A DNA stretch of 64,000 bases from Roseivivax sediminis (lineage in GTDB: Bacteria > Pseudomonadota > Alphaproteobacteria > Rhodobacterales > Rhodobacteraceae), in NCBI RefSeq assembly GCF_900112685.1, contig NZ_FOMS01000005.1, positions 124,001 through 188,000 of the forward strand. Reading direction: 5' to 3'. The translations under genes and the position numbers were made by a program. This document shows, piece by piece, positions 19,774-28,094 of the stretch; the first letter of the stretch is position 1, and each line of letters begins with the position of its first letter. Below the pieces are notes generated by a model. That model was not told where the DNA came from. It made no database searches and saw nothing but the letters and a program-made list of their open reading frames with translations.

Positions 19774-21804
19774 ATGAACCAGGATCCCCTTGTCGTTTTC
19801 ACCCCGTCCGGACGACGCGGCCGCGTGCCTGCGGGGACGAGCGTTCTGGATGCCGCACGGAGGCTCGGGGTGGACCTCGATTCGGTCTGCGGCGGGCGCG
19901 GGATCTGCTCCAAGTGCCAGGTGGCACCGGCCTTCGGCAGCTTTGCCAAGCACGGGATCACCGCCGTTCCGGACGCGCTGTCGGATTGGAACGCGGTGGA
20001 GGCGCGTTACGACCGGAAGCGCGGCCTCGCGGCCGGGCGACGGCTCGGCTGTCAGGCCAAGGTGCTCGGCGATGCGGTGATCGACGTGCCGCCCGAAAGC
20101 CAGGTGCATCGGCAGGTCGTGCGCAAGGATGTCGACCGGCGCGAGATCGCCATGAACCCCGCGACGCGGTTGATGTATGTCGAGGTGCCCGAGCCCGACA
20201 TGCACGAGCCCGCCGGGGATTTCGAGCGGCTGGCGCGGGCTCTGGCCGACGAATGGGGCGTCGAGGGACTGTCGGCGGACCTGACCATGCTGGCGCGCTT
20301 GCAGCCGGTCCTGAGGCAGGGCGCCTGGAACGTCACCTGCGCGCTGCACAAGTCGCACAGGGATACGGGGTGGCGGCTGACCGGCCTGTGGCCGGGCCTG
20401 CACGAGGGCGGCCTTTTCGGCCTCGCGGTTGATGTGGGATCGACCACCATCGCGGCGCATCTGACGGACCTTTCGACCGGGGCGGTGCTCGCCTCGGCCG
20501 GGATCATGAACCCGCAGATCCGTTTCGGCGAGGACCTGATGAGCCGGGTGTCCTATGCCATGATGAACCCCGACGGGGCCGCGGAGATGACCGCAGCGGT
20601 GCGCCAGGCGCTGACGACGCTGACACGGCAGATCGCTTCGGATGCAGACGTTGCGACGGAGGCGATCCTCGAGGCGGTCTTCGTGTGCAACCCGGTGATG
20701 CATCACCTGCTCCTGGGTCTCGATCCGGTGGAACTCGGGCAGGCACCCTTTGCGCTGGCGACCTCGGGAAGCCTGTCGATGGACGCCGGCGCGCTGGGGC
20801 TGAGCTCCCTGCCCGCCTCCGCCCGGATCTACGTGCTGCCCTGCATCGCCGGCCATGTCGGCGCGGACGCCGCTGCCGTGGCGCTGTCGGAGCGTCCCGA
20901 CCGCGCCGAGGAGCGGACGCTGATCGTCGACGTCGGAACCAATGCCGAGCTGCTGCTGGGCGACGGCACGCGCGTTCTGGCCTGCTCGTCGCCCACCGGG
21001 CCGGCCTTCGAGGGAGCGCAGATCTCCTCGGGGCAGCGTGCGGCGCCCGGGGCGATCGAGGCGGTGCGGATAGATCCCGCGACCAAGGCGCCACGGATCC
21101 GGGTGATCGGCTGCGAGCTCTGGTCGGACGACCCGGGCTTCGAGGAGGCGACCCGCGCGGCCGGCATCACCGGCATCTGCGGGTCGGGCATCATCGAGGC
21201 GGTGGCGGAGCTGCGCCTCGCCGGGCTGATGGACCGGAGCGGGCTGATCGGATCGCCGCAGGCGACCGGCTCGGACCGGGTGATCGCGGACGGGCGGACC
21301 TGGAGCTACGTGCTGCATGACGGGCGCGCGGCCGGCGGCCCGCTGGTCACTGTCACGCAGGGCGACGTGCGGGCGATCCAGCTGGCGAAATCGGCGCTTT
21401 ATGCCGGGGCGCGACTTCTGATGGACGAGATGGAGATCGACCGGGTCGACCGGGTTGTGCTGGCCGGCGCGTTCGGCGCGCATATCTCGCCTCTGCACGC
21501 AATGGTGCTGGGGATGATCCCCGATGTGCCGCCGGACAAGGTGACGAGCGCGGGCAACGCGGCCGGCACCGGCGCGCGGATCGCCCTGTGCAACATCGAC
21601 GCGCGGAGGGAGATCGAAGAACTGGTCGGCGCCATCACCAAGGTCGAGACGGCAATCGAGCCGCGCTTCCAGGAGCATTTCGTGGCCGCGAACGCCATCC
21701 CGCATGACAGCGCGCCGTTTCCGGAGTTGCGCAGGGTGGTCGTTCTGCCGGAGGTGCAGTTCGGCGCGAGCGGCGGGCGAGAGCGGCGGCGGCGGCGCGG
21801 CTGA
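19774..21804 (+). CDS. ASKHA-domain corrinoid reductive activator (RamA/RACo-like, DUF4445)
   Basis: The 676-residue protein starts with a 2Fe-2S ferredoxin domain whose cysteines are C39, C45, C48 and C93 (VCGGRGICSKC; RLGCQAK). It continues with the DUF4445/ASKHA domain: FGLAVDVGSTTIAAHL, NPQIRFGEDLMSRVSYAM, VDVGTNAELLLG, CSSPTGPAFEGAQIS, GICGSGIIEAVAEL and LAGAFGAHI. Proteins of this type use ATP hydrolysis to drive reduction of inactive cob(II)alamin to cob(I)alamin in corrinoid methyltransferases. ATG 19774 was preferred because the Fe-S domain begins right after it; ATG 19720 would add 18 residues. Inferred role: reactivator of the corrinoid protein at 3.5 kb, replacing the reactivation domain of a normal MetH. 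Confidence 0.92.
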   Translation: MNQDPLVVFTPSGRRGRVPAGTSVLDAARRLGVDLDSVCGGRGICSKCQVAPAFGSFAKHGITAVPDALSDWNAVEARYDRKRGLAAGRRLGCQAKVLGDAVIDVPPESQVHRQVVRKDVDRREIAMNPATRLMYVEVPEPDMHEPAGDFERLARALADEWGVEGLSADLTMLARLQPVLRQGAWNVTCALHKSHRDTGWRLTGLWPGLHEGGLFGLAVDVGSTTIAAHLTDLSTGAVLASAGIMNPQIRFGEDLMSRVSYAMMNPDGAAEMTAAVRQALTTLTRQIASDADVATEAILEAVFVCNPVMHHLLLGLDPVELGQAPFALATSGSLSMDAGALGLSSLPASARIYVLPCIAGHVGADAAAVALSERPDRAEERTLIVDVGTNAELLLGDGTRVLACSSPTGPAFEGAQISSGQRAAPGAIEAVRIDPATKAPRIRVIGCELWSDDPGFEEATRAAGITGICGSGIIEAVAELRLAGLMDRSGLIGSPQATGSDRVIADGRTWSYVLHDGRAAGGPLVTVTQGDVRAIQLAKSALYAGARLLMDEMEIDRVDRVVLAGAFGAHISPLHAMVLGMIPDVPPDKVTSAGNAAGTGARIALCNIDARREIEELVGAITKVETAIEPRFQEHFVAANAIPHDSAPFPELRRVVVLPEVQFGASGGRERRRRRG

Positions 21805-21833
21805 TCCAGGGGGCTCGCCGGTTCAGCGGACGG

Positions 21834-21887
21834 GAGCGAGGGGCCAGCCCCTCGCGCTCCCCGGGATATTTGAGGGCAGATGAAAAC
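21834..21887 (+). repeat. Dispersed stem-loop repeat, copy B
   Basis: The stem GAGCGAGGGGC / GCCCCTCGCGCTC is followed by CCCGGGATATTT and GGGCAGATGAA. It lies 30 bp after the corrinoid-activator gene, in the same direction, facing the convergent serine hydrolase gene. Confidence 0.8.
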
Positions 21888-21926
21888 CACGGACGCCGGT
21901 CCGTATGTCGGACACGCAGCTGACGG

Positions 21927-22907
21927 TCAGAGGATGTCGGTCATCAGCGCCTTGAGGTCACCGAAATAGCCGCCAGAGCGTGCGGGACGCGTGGGGTCCG
22001 AGGTGATGGCGATCACAGTGTCGCGCTCCGGCGCGACGGCGAGGATCTGACCGCCATAGCCGCGGCCGTAGCGCACCGGCGTGCCCGAAAGGCTGGTCAG
22101 GAACCAGCCGTAGCCGTAACGGTCGTTGGAGAAAGGCGAGCGGGCATTGGGCTCCCAGGAGCGGGCGATCCAGTCTTCGGGGATGACCTGCGCGCCATCG
22201 TGGCGGCCGCCGTTCAGCACGGCCTGGCCGATCCGTGCGAGGCCGCGCGGGCTCAGCCCCATGTCGTTGCCACCGAGATAGTTTCCCTGCGGGTCCGCGA
22301 CCCAGGGTGCGAAATCGACGCCCAGCGGATCGCCGAGCCAGTCGCGGGCGAGCGCCAGCAGCGGGCGGTCGGCCGCGCGCGCCAGCGCAACGCCGAGGAG
22401 ATGCCAGCCGCCGGTCGAGTAGATGAAGCGGCCGCCCGGCTCGGCCGCGAGCCCCTGGTCGAGCGCGTAGCCGACCCAATCGCCCGAGGAGACCCAGGCG
22501 CCGTAATTGCCGCCCGAGACGCTTTCGAGGCCGGCGCGCATCGACAGAAGGTCGCCCACGGTGATCGAGTCGCGCGCGTCGTCGAAGGGGCCCCGGCCGA
22601 GAAGCGGCATCACCCGCTCGTTGGTGCCGTCCAGAACGCCGCGCTCGATGGCGATGCCGGTCAGCAGCGCCAGCAGCGTTTTCGAAACCGACTTGACGTT
22701 GGCGACGGCATCGAGGCCGGGGCCGCCGAACGCTTCGGCGAAGACTTCCTCGCCCTCGCGGCGCACGACAAGGCTGTGAAGCTGGTCGAGTTCGCGCGCG
22801 GTTTCGGAGAACCGGACAGGGACCTGCGCGAGGAGAGGCGGCGCGGCGAGTGCCGCGGCGCCAAGTCCGATCAGGCGGCGGCGGGAGGGTCGGAACGGAC
22901 AGCTCAT
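21927..22907 (-). CDS. Exported serine hydrolase, beta-lactamase (class C) family
   Basis: A twin-arginine signal (SRRRLIGLGAAALAAPPLLAQ across its first 28 residues) is followed by a beta-lactamase/PBP-like fold. The SxxK motif is S73-V-S-K76 (NVKSVSKTLLALL), and later motifs include SITVGDLLSMRAGLES, FIYSTGGWHLLG and the GRGYGGQILAVAPE loop. Such enzymes hydrolyse esters or peptides; the substrate is unknown. The second catalytic motif is YST rather than YxN, common in esterase-like members. ATG 22907 gives 326 residues and puts the Tat motif at the start; a longer frame to 23060 exists but spoils the signal. No clear ribosome site is seen. Confidence 0.85.
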   Translation of the reverse strand: MSCPFRPSRRRLIGLGAAALAAPPLLAQVPVRFSETARELDQLHSLVVRREGEEVFAEAFGGPGLDAVANVKSVSKTLLALLTGIAIERGVLDGTNERVMPLLGRGPFDDARDSITVGDLLSMRAGLESVSGGNYGAWVSSGDWVGYALDQGLAAEPGGRFIYSTGGWHLLGVALARAADRPLLALARDWLGDPLGVDFAPWVADPQGNYLGGNDMGLSPRGLARIGQAVLNGGRHDGAQVIPEDWIARSWEPNARSPFSNDRYGYGWFLTSLSGTPVRYGRGYGGQILAVAPERDTVIAITSDPTRPARSGGYFGDLKALMTDIL

Positions 22908-23140
22908 GCGGCGGGACGTGGGGGTGCTGCCTCCACCGCCAAGCGCGGCGGCGCTCACCTTTGCGTGTGTGCAGGCCGAACACCCAGCGCAATTACCGAA
23001 AATGTCGACAGCGACAGGCTCAGCGAAACAAACGGAAAGAAAATGCCGGGCAGCAGTCACTTTTCTCGGGACTCCGCGGTTGACGCGCCGGAGCCCGCGC
23101 CGTAAGCAACCGTGGCGCAGGGAAAAGGACTCAGGACGCG

Positions 23141-23191
23141 ATGTCGGCGACGATCGTACTTATCGTAAGGTTATGGCGCATGGGCCGGTAA
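23141..23191 (+). CDS. ilvBN attenuator leader peptide
   Basis: A 16-codon frame starts at ATG 23141 with CAGGA four bases upstream and ends TAA 23191. It reads MSATIVLIVRLWRMGR: six of codons 5-11 specify Ile, Val or Leu, including TTA, GTA and CTT, which look out of place in this GC-rich DNA. It precedes a hairpin and a perfect terminator 90 bp before the ilvB start. This is the classic design in which ribosome stalling at scarce branched-chain tRNAs decides whether transcription enters ilvBN. It is identified from sequence only, but the composition and position leave little doubt. Confidence 0.85.
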   Translation: MSATIVLIVRLWRMGR

Positions 23192-23216
23192 CGGACCCCA
23201 TATGGATCCCATGCGC
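23176..23216 (+). promoter_or_regulatory. Alternative (anti)terminator hairpin of the ilv leader
   Basis: GCGCATGGG (23176-23184) and CCCATGCGC (23208-23216) can pair perfectly over 9 bp. A shorter alternative pairs ATGGG (23180-23184) with CCCAT (23197-23201). The larger stem ends inside the left arm of the terminator, so the structures compete. The left arm overlaps the end of the leader-peptide frame, as needed for ribosome control. Confidence 0.65.
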
Positions 23217-23245
23217 CCCCGATAGACCCTCGGGGGCTTTTTTTT
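23215..23245 (+). terminator. Attenuator terminator of ilvBN
   Basis: GCCCCCGA (23215-23222) pairs with TCGGGGGC (23230-23237), followed directly by eight T residues (23238-23245). It lies between the leader peptide and ilvB, with no other gene to terminate, so it works as an attenuator. Confidence 0.9.
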
Positions 23246-23279
23246 GCGCGACAGACGCCTCGAACGTGGAGCTGGAAAG

Positions 23280-25034
23280 ATGACCAAGGCGATGACCGGA
23301 GCGAAGATGGTGGTGCAGGCCCTGAAGGATCAGGGCGTGGAGGTGGTCTTTGGCTACCCCGGCGGCGCCGTGCTTCCGATCTACGACGAGATCTTCCAGC
23401 AAAGCGACATCCGCCACGTCCTCGTGCGGCACGAACAGGGCGCGGTGCACGCGGCCGAGGGCTACGCGCGGTCGACCGGCAAACCCGGCGTCGTCCTGGT
23501 GACCTCGGGTCCGGGGGCCACCAACGCCGTCACCGGGATCACCGACGCTCTGATGGATTCCATACCGATGGTCGTTCTCACCGGCCAGGTGCCGACCTTC
23601 ATGATCGGTTCCGACGGCTTCCAGGAGGCCGACACGGTCGGAATCACCCGTCCGTGCACGAAGCACAACTGGCTGGTGAAGGACACCGGCAGCCTGTCGG
23701 CGACGATCCACGAGGCCTTCCACGTGGCGACCGCGGGCCGGCCCGGGCCGGTGCTCGTCGACATCCCGAAGGACGTGCAGTTCGCCTCCGCGAAGTATCA
23801 GCCGCAGGCCGAGGCCAAGACCGCGCGCTACCAGCCGAAGGTCCAGGGCGACACGGAGATGATCACGCGGCTCGTGGAGGCGATCGAGACCGCGGAGCGG
23901 CCGGTGTTCTACACCGGCGGCGGCGTGATCAATTCGGGCCCGGTGGCGAGCCAGCTGCTGCGCGAGCTCGTCGATGCGACCGGCATTCCGATCACCTCCA
24001 CGCTGATGGGGCTTGGTGCCTATCCGGCCTCGGGGCGCAACTGGCTGGGCATGCTCGGGATGCACGGGCTCTACGAGGCCAACCTCGCCATGCACGGGTG
24101 CGACCTGATGATCAATGTCGGCGCGCGCTTCGACGACCGGATCACCGGGCGGATCGACGCATTCTCGCCGCGCTCGGCGAAGGCGCATATCGACATCGAC
24201 CCGTCCTCGATCAACAAGGTCGTCCATACCGACATGCCGATCATCGGCGATGTGGGCAACGTTCTCGGCGAGATGCTGGAACTGTGGAAGGCGCGCGGGC
24301 GCAAGGTCAACCGCGAGGGCCTGCAGCGCTGGTGGGCCGAGATCGAGGACTGGAAGAAGACGGAGTGCCTGTCCTTCAAGCCGTCGGAAAAGGTGATCCG
24401 GCCGCAGCACGCCATGGCCCGGCTCGAGGCGCTGACCAAGGGGCGCGACCGCTACATCTGCACCGAGGTCGGGCAGCACCAGATGTGGGCGGCGCAATAT
24501 CTCGGCTTCGAGGATCCCAACCGCTGGATGACGTCCGGGGGGCTCGGCACCATGGGCTACGGCTTCCCGGCCTCCATCGGCGTGCAGGTCGCCCATCCCG
24601 ACGCCCTGGTGATCAACGTCGCGGGCGAGGCGTCGTGGCTGATGAACATGCAGGAGATGGGCACCGCGATCCAGTACCGGCTGCCGGTCAAGCAGTTCAT
24701 CCTCAACAACGAACGGCTCGGCATGGTGCGCCAGTGGCAGGAGCTTCTGCACGGCGAGCGCTATTCGCATTCCTGGTCCGAGGCGCTGCCCGATTTCGTC
24801 AAGCTGGCCGAGGCGTTCGGCGCCAAGGGGATCAAGGTGGACGATCCGGCCGACCTCGACGACGCGATCGCGGAGATGATCGCGCATGACGGGCCGGTGA
24901 TCTTGGACTGCCTGGTGGAGAAGCACGAGAACTGCTTCCCGATGATCCCGTCGGGCGAGCCGCACAACAAGATGCTGCTGGGCGAAGCATCGACCCAGGA
25001 CGCGATCAAGGAAGGCGGCGCGGTGCTGGTCTAA
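23280..25034 (+). CDS. ilvB: Acetolactate synthase, large (catalytic) subunit
   Basis: The TPP- and FAD-dependent enzyme condenses pyruvate with pyruvate or 2-oxobutyrate, the first common step to Val, Leu and Ile. The cofactor-activating Glu is E52 (VRHEQGAVHAAEGYARS); TSGPGATN and GARFDDRITG are present. The metal/TPP motif reads G449-E-A-S with WLMNMQE, instead of the usual GDGS, keeping an acidic ligand. ATG 23280 (584 residues) has GGAG nine bases upstream. Transcription is under the leader attenuator just upstream. ilvN follows after 122 bp that contain a stem-loop repeat. Confidence 0.96.
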   Translation: MTKAMTGAKMVVQALKDQGVEVVFGYPGGAVLPIYDEIFQQSDIRHVLVRHEQGAVHAAEGYARSTGKPGVVLVTSGPGATNAVTGITDALMDSIPMVVLTGQVPTFMIGSDGFQEADTVGITRPCTKHNWLVKDTGSLSATIHEAFHVATAGRPGPVLVDIPKDVQFASAKYQPQAEAKTARYQPKVQGDTEMITRLVEAIETAERPVFYTGGGVINSGPVASQLLRELVDATGIPITSTLMGLGAYPASGRNWLGMLGMHGLYEANLAMHGCDLMINVGARFDDRITGRIDAFSPRSAKAHIDIDPSSINKVVHTDMPIIGDVGNVLGEMLELWKARGRKVNREGLQRWWAEIEDWKKTECLSFKPSEKVIRPQHAMARLEALTKGRDRYICTEVGQHQMWAAQYLGFEDPNRWMTSGGLGTMGYGFPASIGVQVAHPDALVINVAGEASWLMNMQEMGTAIQYRLPVKQFILNNERLGMVRQWQELLHGERYSHSWSEALPDFVKLAEAFGAKGIKVDDPADLDDAIAEMIAHDGPVILDCLVEKHENCFPMIPSGEPHNKMLLGEASTQDAIKEGGAVLV

Positions 25035-25054
25035 CGCGCCCTGCCATATGAGAC

Positions 25055-25115
25055 GCCGGGGGGCTGTCTGCCCCCCGGACCCTCCGAGGATATTTGGATC
25101 AAGACGAAGCAGGGG
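25055..25115 (+). repeat. Dispersed stem-loop repeat, copy C (between ilvB and ilvN)
   Basis: The perfect stem CCGGGGGGC / GCCCCCCGG around TGTCT is followed by CCGAGGATATTT, GATCAAGACGAAG and CAGGGGC. It separates two subunit genes of one enzyme and has no T-run, so it is more likely a processing or stability element here than a full stop. Confidence 0.8.
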
Positions 25116-25156
25116 CGCGCGGGTCTGCGCGCCGCCGGTGAAACGAAGGACAGGAC

Positions 25157-25717
25157 ATGCCCGCGCTGAACATCAAGAAAGGGTCGACCAAGCATTCGGC
25201 CTACAATCTGCGGCCCAGTTTCTCCGAGCACCTGGAGACGCACACTCTCGCTGTGCTGGTCGACAACGAGGCCGGGGTCCTGGCACGGGTCATCGGGCTG
25301 TTTTCCGGGCGCGGCTACAATATCGAGAGCCTGACTGTCGCCGAGATCGACCATGAAGGGCACACGAGCCGCATCACCATCGTCACGACCGGAACGCCGC
25401 AGGTGATCGAACAGATAAAGGCGCAGCTCGGCCGGATGGTACCGGTGCACGAAGTTCACGACCTGACCGTCGAAGGCCGGTCGGTCGAACGCGAACTGGC
25501 ACTGCTGAGGGTCGAGGGGACCGGCGACAAGCGTGTCGAAGCGCTGCGGCTCGCGGATATCTTCCGGGCGCAGGCGGTCGACTCCACCCTGGACAGTTTC
25601 GTCTTCCAGATCACCGGCACACCCGAGAAGGTCGATGCCTTCGCCGACCTGATGCGCCCGCTGGGCCTGGTCGAGATCGCGCGAACCGGAGTGGCGGCGC
25701 TTTCCCGCGGAAGCTGA
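25157..25717 (+). CDS. ilvN: Acetolactate synthase, small (regulatory) subunit
   Basis: IlvN/IlvH activates the catalytic subunit and mediates valine feedback. The N-terminal ACT domain (HTLAVLVDNEAGVLARVIGLFSGRG split across residues ~29-54, then YNIESLTVA) is followed by the ALS_ss C-terminal domain; 186 residues is somewhat longer than E. coli IlvH through an N-terminal extension. AAGGACAGGAC precedes ATG 25157. It is expressed with ilvB from the attenuated promoter. Confidence 0.96.
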   Translation: MPALNIKKGSTKHSAYNLRPSFSEHLETHTLAVLVDNEAGVLARVIGLFSGRGYNIESLTVAEIDHEGHTSRITIVTTGTPQVIEQIKAQLGRMVPVHEVHDLTVEGRSVERELALLRVEGTGDKRVEALRLADIFRAQAVDSTLDSFVFQITGTPEKVDAFADLMRPLGLVEIARTGVAALSRGS

Positions 25718-25773
25718 GCAAAGTCGACGCGGTTCCACACAACGTGGAGGGCCTCGTGATCCGAACTTGATTC

Positions 25774-25793
25774 GGCGCCGCGACAGCGGCGCC
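25774..25793 (+). terminator. GC hairpin downstream of ilvN
   Basis: GGCGCCGC and GCGGCGCC form a perfect 8-bp stem with loop GACA, 57 bp after the ilvN stop. There is no T-run, so any termination would be weak or factor-assisted. Confidence 0.4.
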
Positions 25794-26021
25794 CGTTGCG
25801 CAGTTTGGCGGTGTCCCCGCTCGGTGGTACGGCGCAGGTCTCGTTACAACGCACACTGGTTTTTCCGACGCGAAACCTGTACAAAACATTGTTATTCGGG
25901 GAAATGACCCCCCGCATTCTTGCCAATCCGGCAACAGACGGCGTTATTCTGTAGCTTATCGGCCGGGGCCGCTCGACGATCCGCGAGAACCCGCGGCGCC
26001 GTCGGCGGGAGCAAGGACCAT
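25794..26021 (+). other. Non-coding upstream region of the HTH regulator
   Basis: No convincing gene lies in the stretch between the ilvN hairpin and ATG 26022; with the hairpin the gene-free interval is 304 bp. It is AT-richer around 25860-25960. A weak promoter-like pair TTGCCA (25920-25925) and TATTCT (25945-25950) is spaced 19 bp, longer than ideal. I see nothing else in it. Confidence 0.4.
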
Positions 26022-26786
26022 ATGACGATGTGCGAGCGGGAACCCAGCCCGGCGGAGCTTCGACAGAGGCTGGGCGAGAATCTCACGACACTGTCCCGTT
26101 CGGCACCGTCGATTTCTGCCCTGTGCCGCGAACTCGGCATCAACCGCACGCAATTCAACCGCTATCGCTCCGGGGAGAGTTTCCCGAGGCCGGATGTGCT
26201 TTGGCGCATCTGCCGGCACTTCAAGGTGGACGCCCGGATCCTTCTGGAGCCTGTCGACGCGATCCTTGCCTCGGCCAGGGGCCCGTTCTGCCATTCGGAG
26301 CTGGCGGGATTCCTGAGCGCGCCGGAGCGGCAGGTGAGCGAGGCGTCGCTGCCGACCGGCATCTACCGCACAGTTCGCACCAAGGCGGGCGCGGACCACG
26401 CGGTCTCGGGGCTCGTGCGGATCTACCGCAAGGACGGTCACGCCTTCCTGCGCGGATTCGAGCCGCGCGGCACCGGCGAACTTCCGGGCACCATGCGCGA
26501 GTTCCGTGGCGTGCTGGTGGCGCACTGGGCCGGTTTCGTCGCCATAACCTCCCGCCGAAACAGCACCGCGCTGAGTTACACCGACATGCGACCGGTGCCG
26601 GGCGAAACCGGCCTCTGGTCCGGACACGTCCACGCCGCGGAACACGGGGACGGCGACGATGCCCACGGGGCTCGTGCGGTGTTGCAGTATCTCGGCACCG
26701 TCAGCCCGGAGGTCTATGCCGCAGCGCGCGGCGCCGGCCCCGTGCCGGCGAGCGCACTGCCCAACGCGGTGCGCGCCAGGCTCTGA
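26022..26786 (+). CDS. Helix-turn-helix (XRE-type) transcriptional regulator
   Basis: The first ~75 residues form a Cro/XRE-like HTH: LRQRLGENLTTLSR, ISALCRELGINRTQFNRYRSGE and FPRPDVLWRICRHFKVDARIL. The remaining ~175 residues (LPTGIYRTVRTKAG, GLVRIYRKDGHAFLRGFEPRG) look like a sensory domain I cannot name. ATG 26022 is placed by AAGGA six bases upstream; an in-frame ATG two codons later is possible. It is convergent with prfB, 10 bp apart. The target is unknown; no operator could be seen. Confidence 0.8.
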   Translation: MTMCEREPSPAELRQRLGENLTTLSRSAPSISALCRELGINRTQFNRYRSGESFPRPDVLWRICRHFKVDARILLEPVDAILASARGPFCHSELAGFLSAPERQVSEASLPTGIYRTVRTKAGADHAVSGLVRIYRKDGHAFLRGFEPRGTGELPGTMREFRGVLVAHWAGFVAITSRRNSTALSYTDMRPVPGETGLWSGHVHAAEHGDGDDAHGARAVLQYLGTVSPEVYAAARGAGPVPASALPNAVRARL

Positions 26787-26796
26787 GCGGCGAGCG

Positions 26797-27918
26797 TCAA
26801 TCCTCGCGCGCGTCGGCGCGGGCCTTGCCGGATACCTTCAACGCGAGGGTTGCGGCCATGAAGGGATCCAGTTCGCCGTCCAGCACGCCGGAGGTGTCGG
26901 ACGTCTCGACGTTCGTGCGCAGATCCTTCACCATCTGGTAAGGTTGCAGCACGTAGGATCGGATCTGGTTGCCCCAGCCGGCATCGCCCTTCTGCTCGTG
27001 CTGGGCGTTGATCTCCGCATGGCGCCGCTCCAGCTCCATCTGGTAGAGCCTTGATTTCAGGGCCTTCATGGCGATGTCGCGGTTCTGGTGCTGCGATTTC
27101 TCGGAACTGGTCACGACGATCCCGGTCGGATGGTGGGTGATGCGGACCGCGGAATCGGTCGTGTTCACGTGCTGGCCGCCGGCCCCCGAGGAGCGGAACG
27201 TGTCGATACGGATGTCGGCGGGGTTCACCTCAACCTCGATGTTGTCGTCCACGACCGGATACACCCACACCGACGCGAAGGAGGTCTCGCGCGTTCCCTT
27301 GCCGAAGGGCGAAATCCGCACGAGGCGGTGCACCCCCGATTCCGTTTTCAACCAGCCATAGGCGTTGGGGCCGGAAATCTTGTAGGCGCAGGACTTGATG
27401 CCGGCTTCCGATCCCGGCTCCTCCGATTGCAGCTCGACCTCGTAGCCCTTGGACTCCGCCCAACGGACATACATGCGCTGCAGCATCTGCGCCCAGTCGC
27501 AGGCCTCGGTGCCGCCGGCGCCGGCGTTGATCTCCAGGAACGTGTCGTTGCCGTCGGCCTCGCCGTCGAGCAGGGCTTCGAGCTCCTTCTTGGCCGCCGT
27601 CTCCGCCAGCGCCTTAAGCGCGGCCTCGGCCTCGGATATGATCTCCTCGTCGCCCTCAGCCTCGCCCATCTCGATCAGGTCCTTCTGGTCCGAGAGGTCC
27701 TGGGCGATGCTGCGGTAGGTCTCCATCTGATCGACGAGCATCTGTCGCTCCCGCATCAGCTTCTGCGCCGCCGCGGGATCGTTCCAGAGGTCGGGGTCCT
27801 CGACTCGGGCGTTGAATTCCTCAAGCCGGTGCTCGGCGGTGTCCCAGTTCAGCCGCTGGCCGAGCAACTCGAGCGATTTCTCGATACGCAGAGCGGTGTT
27901 TTCGGCCTCGGCTCGCAT
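26797..27918 (-). CDS. prfB: Peptide chain release factor 2
   Basis: RF2 ends translation at UGA and UAA. The GGQ motif (SSGAGGQHVNTTDSAVR) that triggers peptidyl-tRNA hydrolysis and the SPF stop-codon-reading motif (VRISPFGKGTRE) are both intact in 373 residues. There is no internal UGA or slippery CTTTGA near codon 26, so the autoregulatory frameshift found in E. coli prfB is absent. ATG 27918 starts MRAEAEN. It lies downstream of mrcA, but an IS remnant and over 500 bp now intervene. Confidence 0.96.
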   Translation of the reverse strand: MRAEAENTALRIEKSLELLGQRLNWDTAEHRLEEFNARVEDPDLWNDPAAAQKLMRERQMLVDQMETYRSIAQDLSDQKDLIEMGEAEGDEEIISEAEAALKALAETAAKKELEALLDGEADGNDTFLEINAGAGGTEACDWAQMLQRMYVRWAESKGYEVELQSEEPGSEAGIKSCAYKISGPNAYGWLKTESGVHRLVRISPFGKGTRETSFASVWVYPVVDDNIEVEVNPADIRIDTFRSSGAGGQHVNTTDSAVRITHHPTGIVVTSSEKSQHQNRDIAMKALKSRLYQMELERRHAEINAQHEQKGDAGWGNQIRSYVLQPYQMVKDLRTNVETSDTSGVLDGELDPFMAATLALKVSGKARADARED

Positions 27919-28094
27919 GATGGGTCCTGCACGCTGATGGGATTGGCGGGCGTGATAGCGCGTCCCGCCCGCGGCCTCAAGACACCGACCCGCGTCTTCT
28001 GTTACCGTCTCAAATACTCCGCGGAGCGCGAGGGGCGCCGCCATCGTCGCTCGAATGCGGCTGCGGAGTGAGGCCGAGACAGGCCGCGTCCGTG

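Noticed and set aside
18808-21705. Minus-strand open frame of 965 codons
   Set aside because: It is antisense to the CoA-transferase and the corrinoid activator and includes translated repeat A; no protein family is visible.
27840-27918. Programmed frameshift in prfB
   Set aside because: I looked for CTTTGA near codon 26 and an in-frame UGA; neither is present and the frame is continuous.
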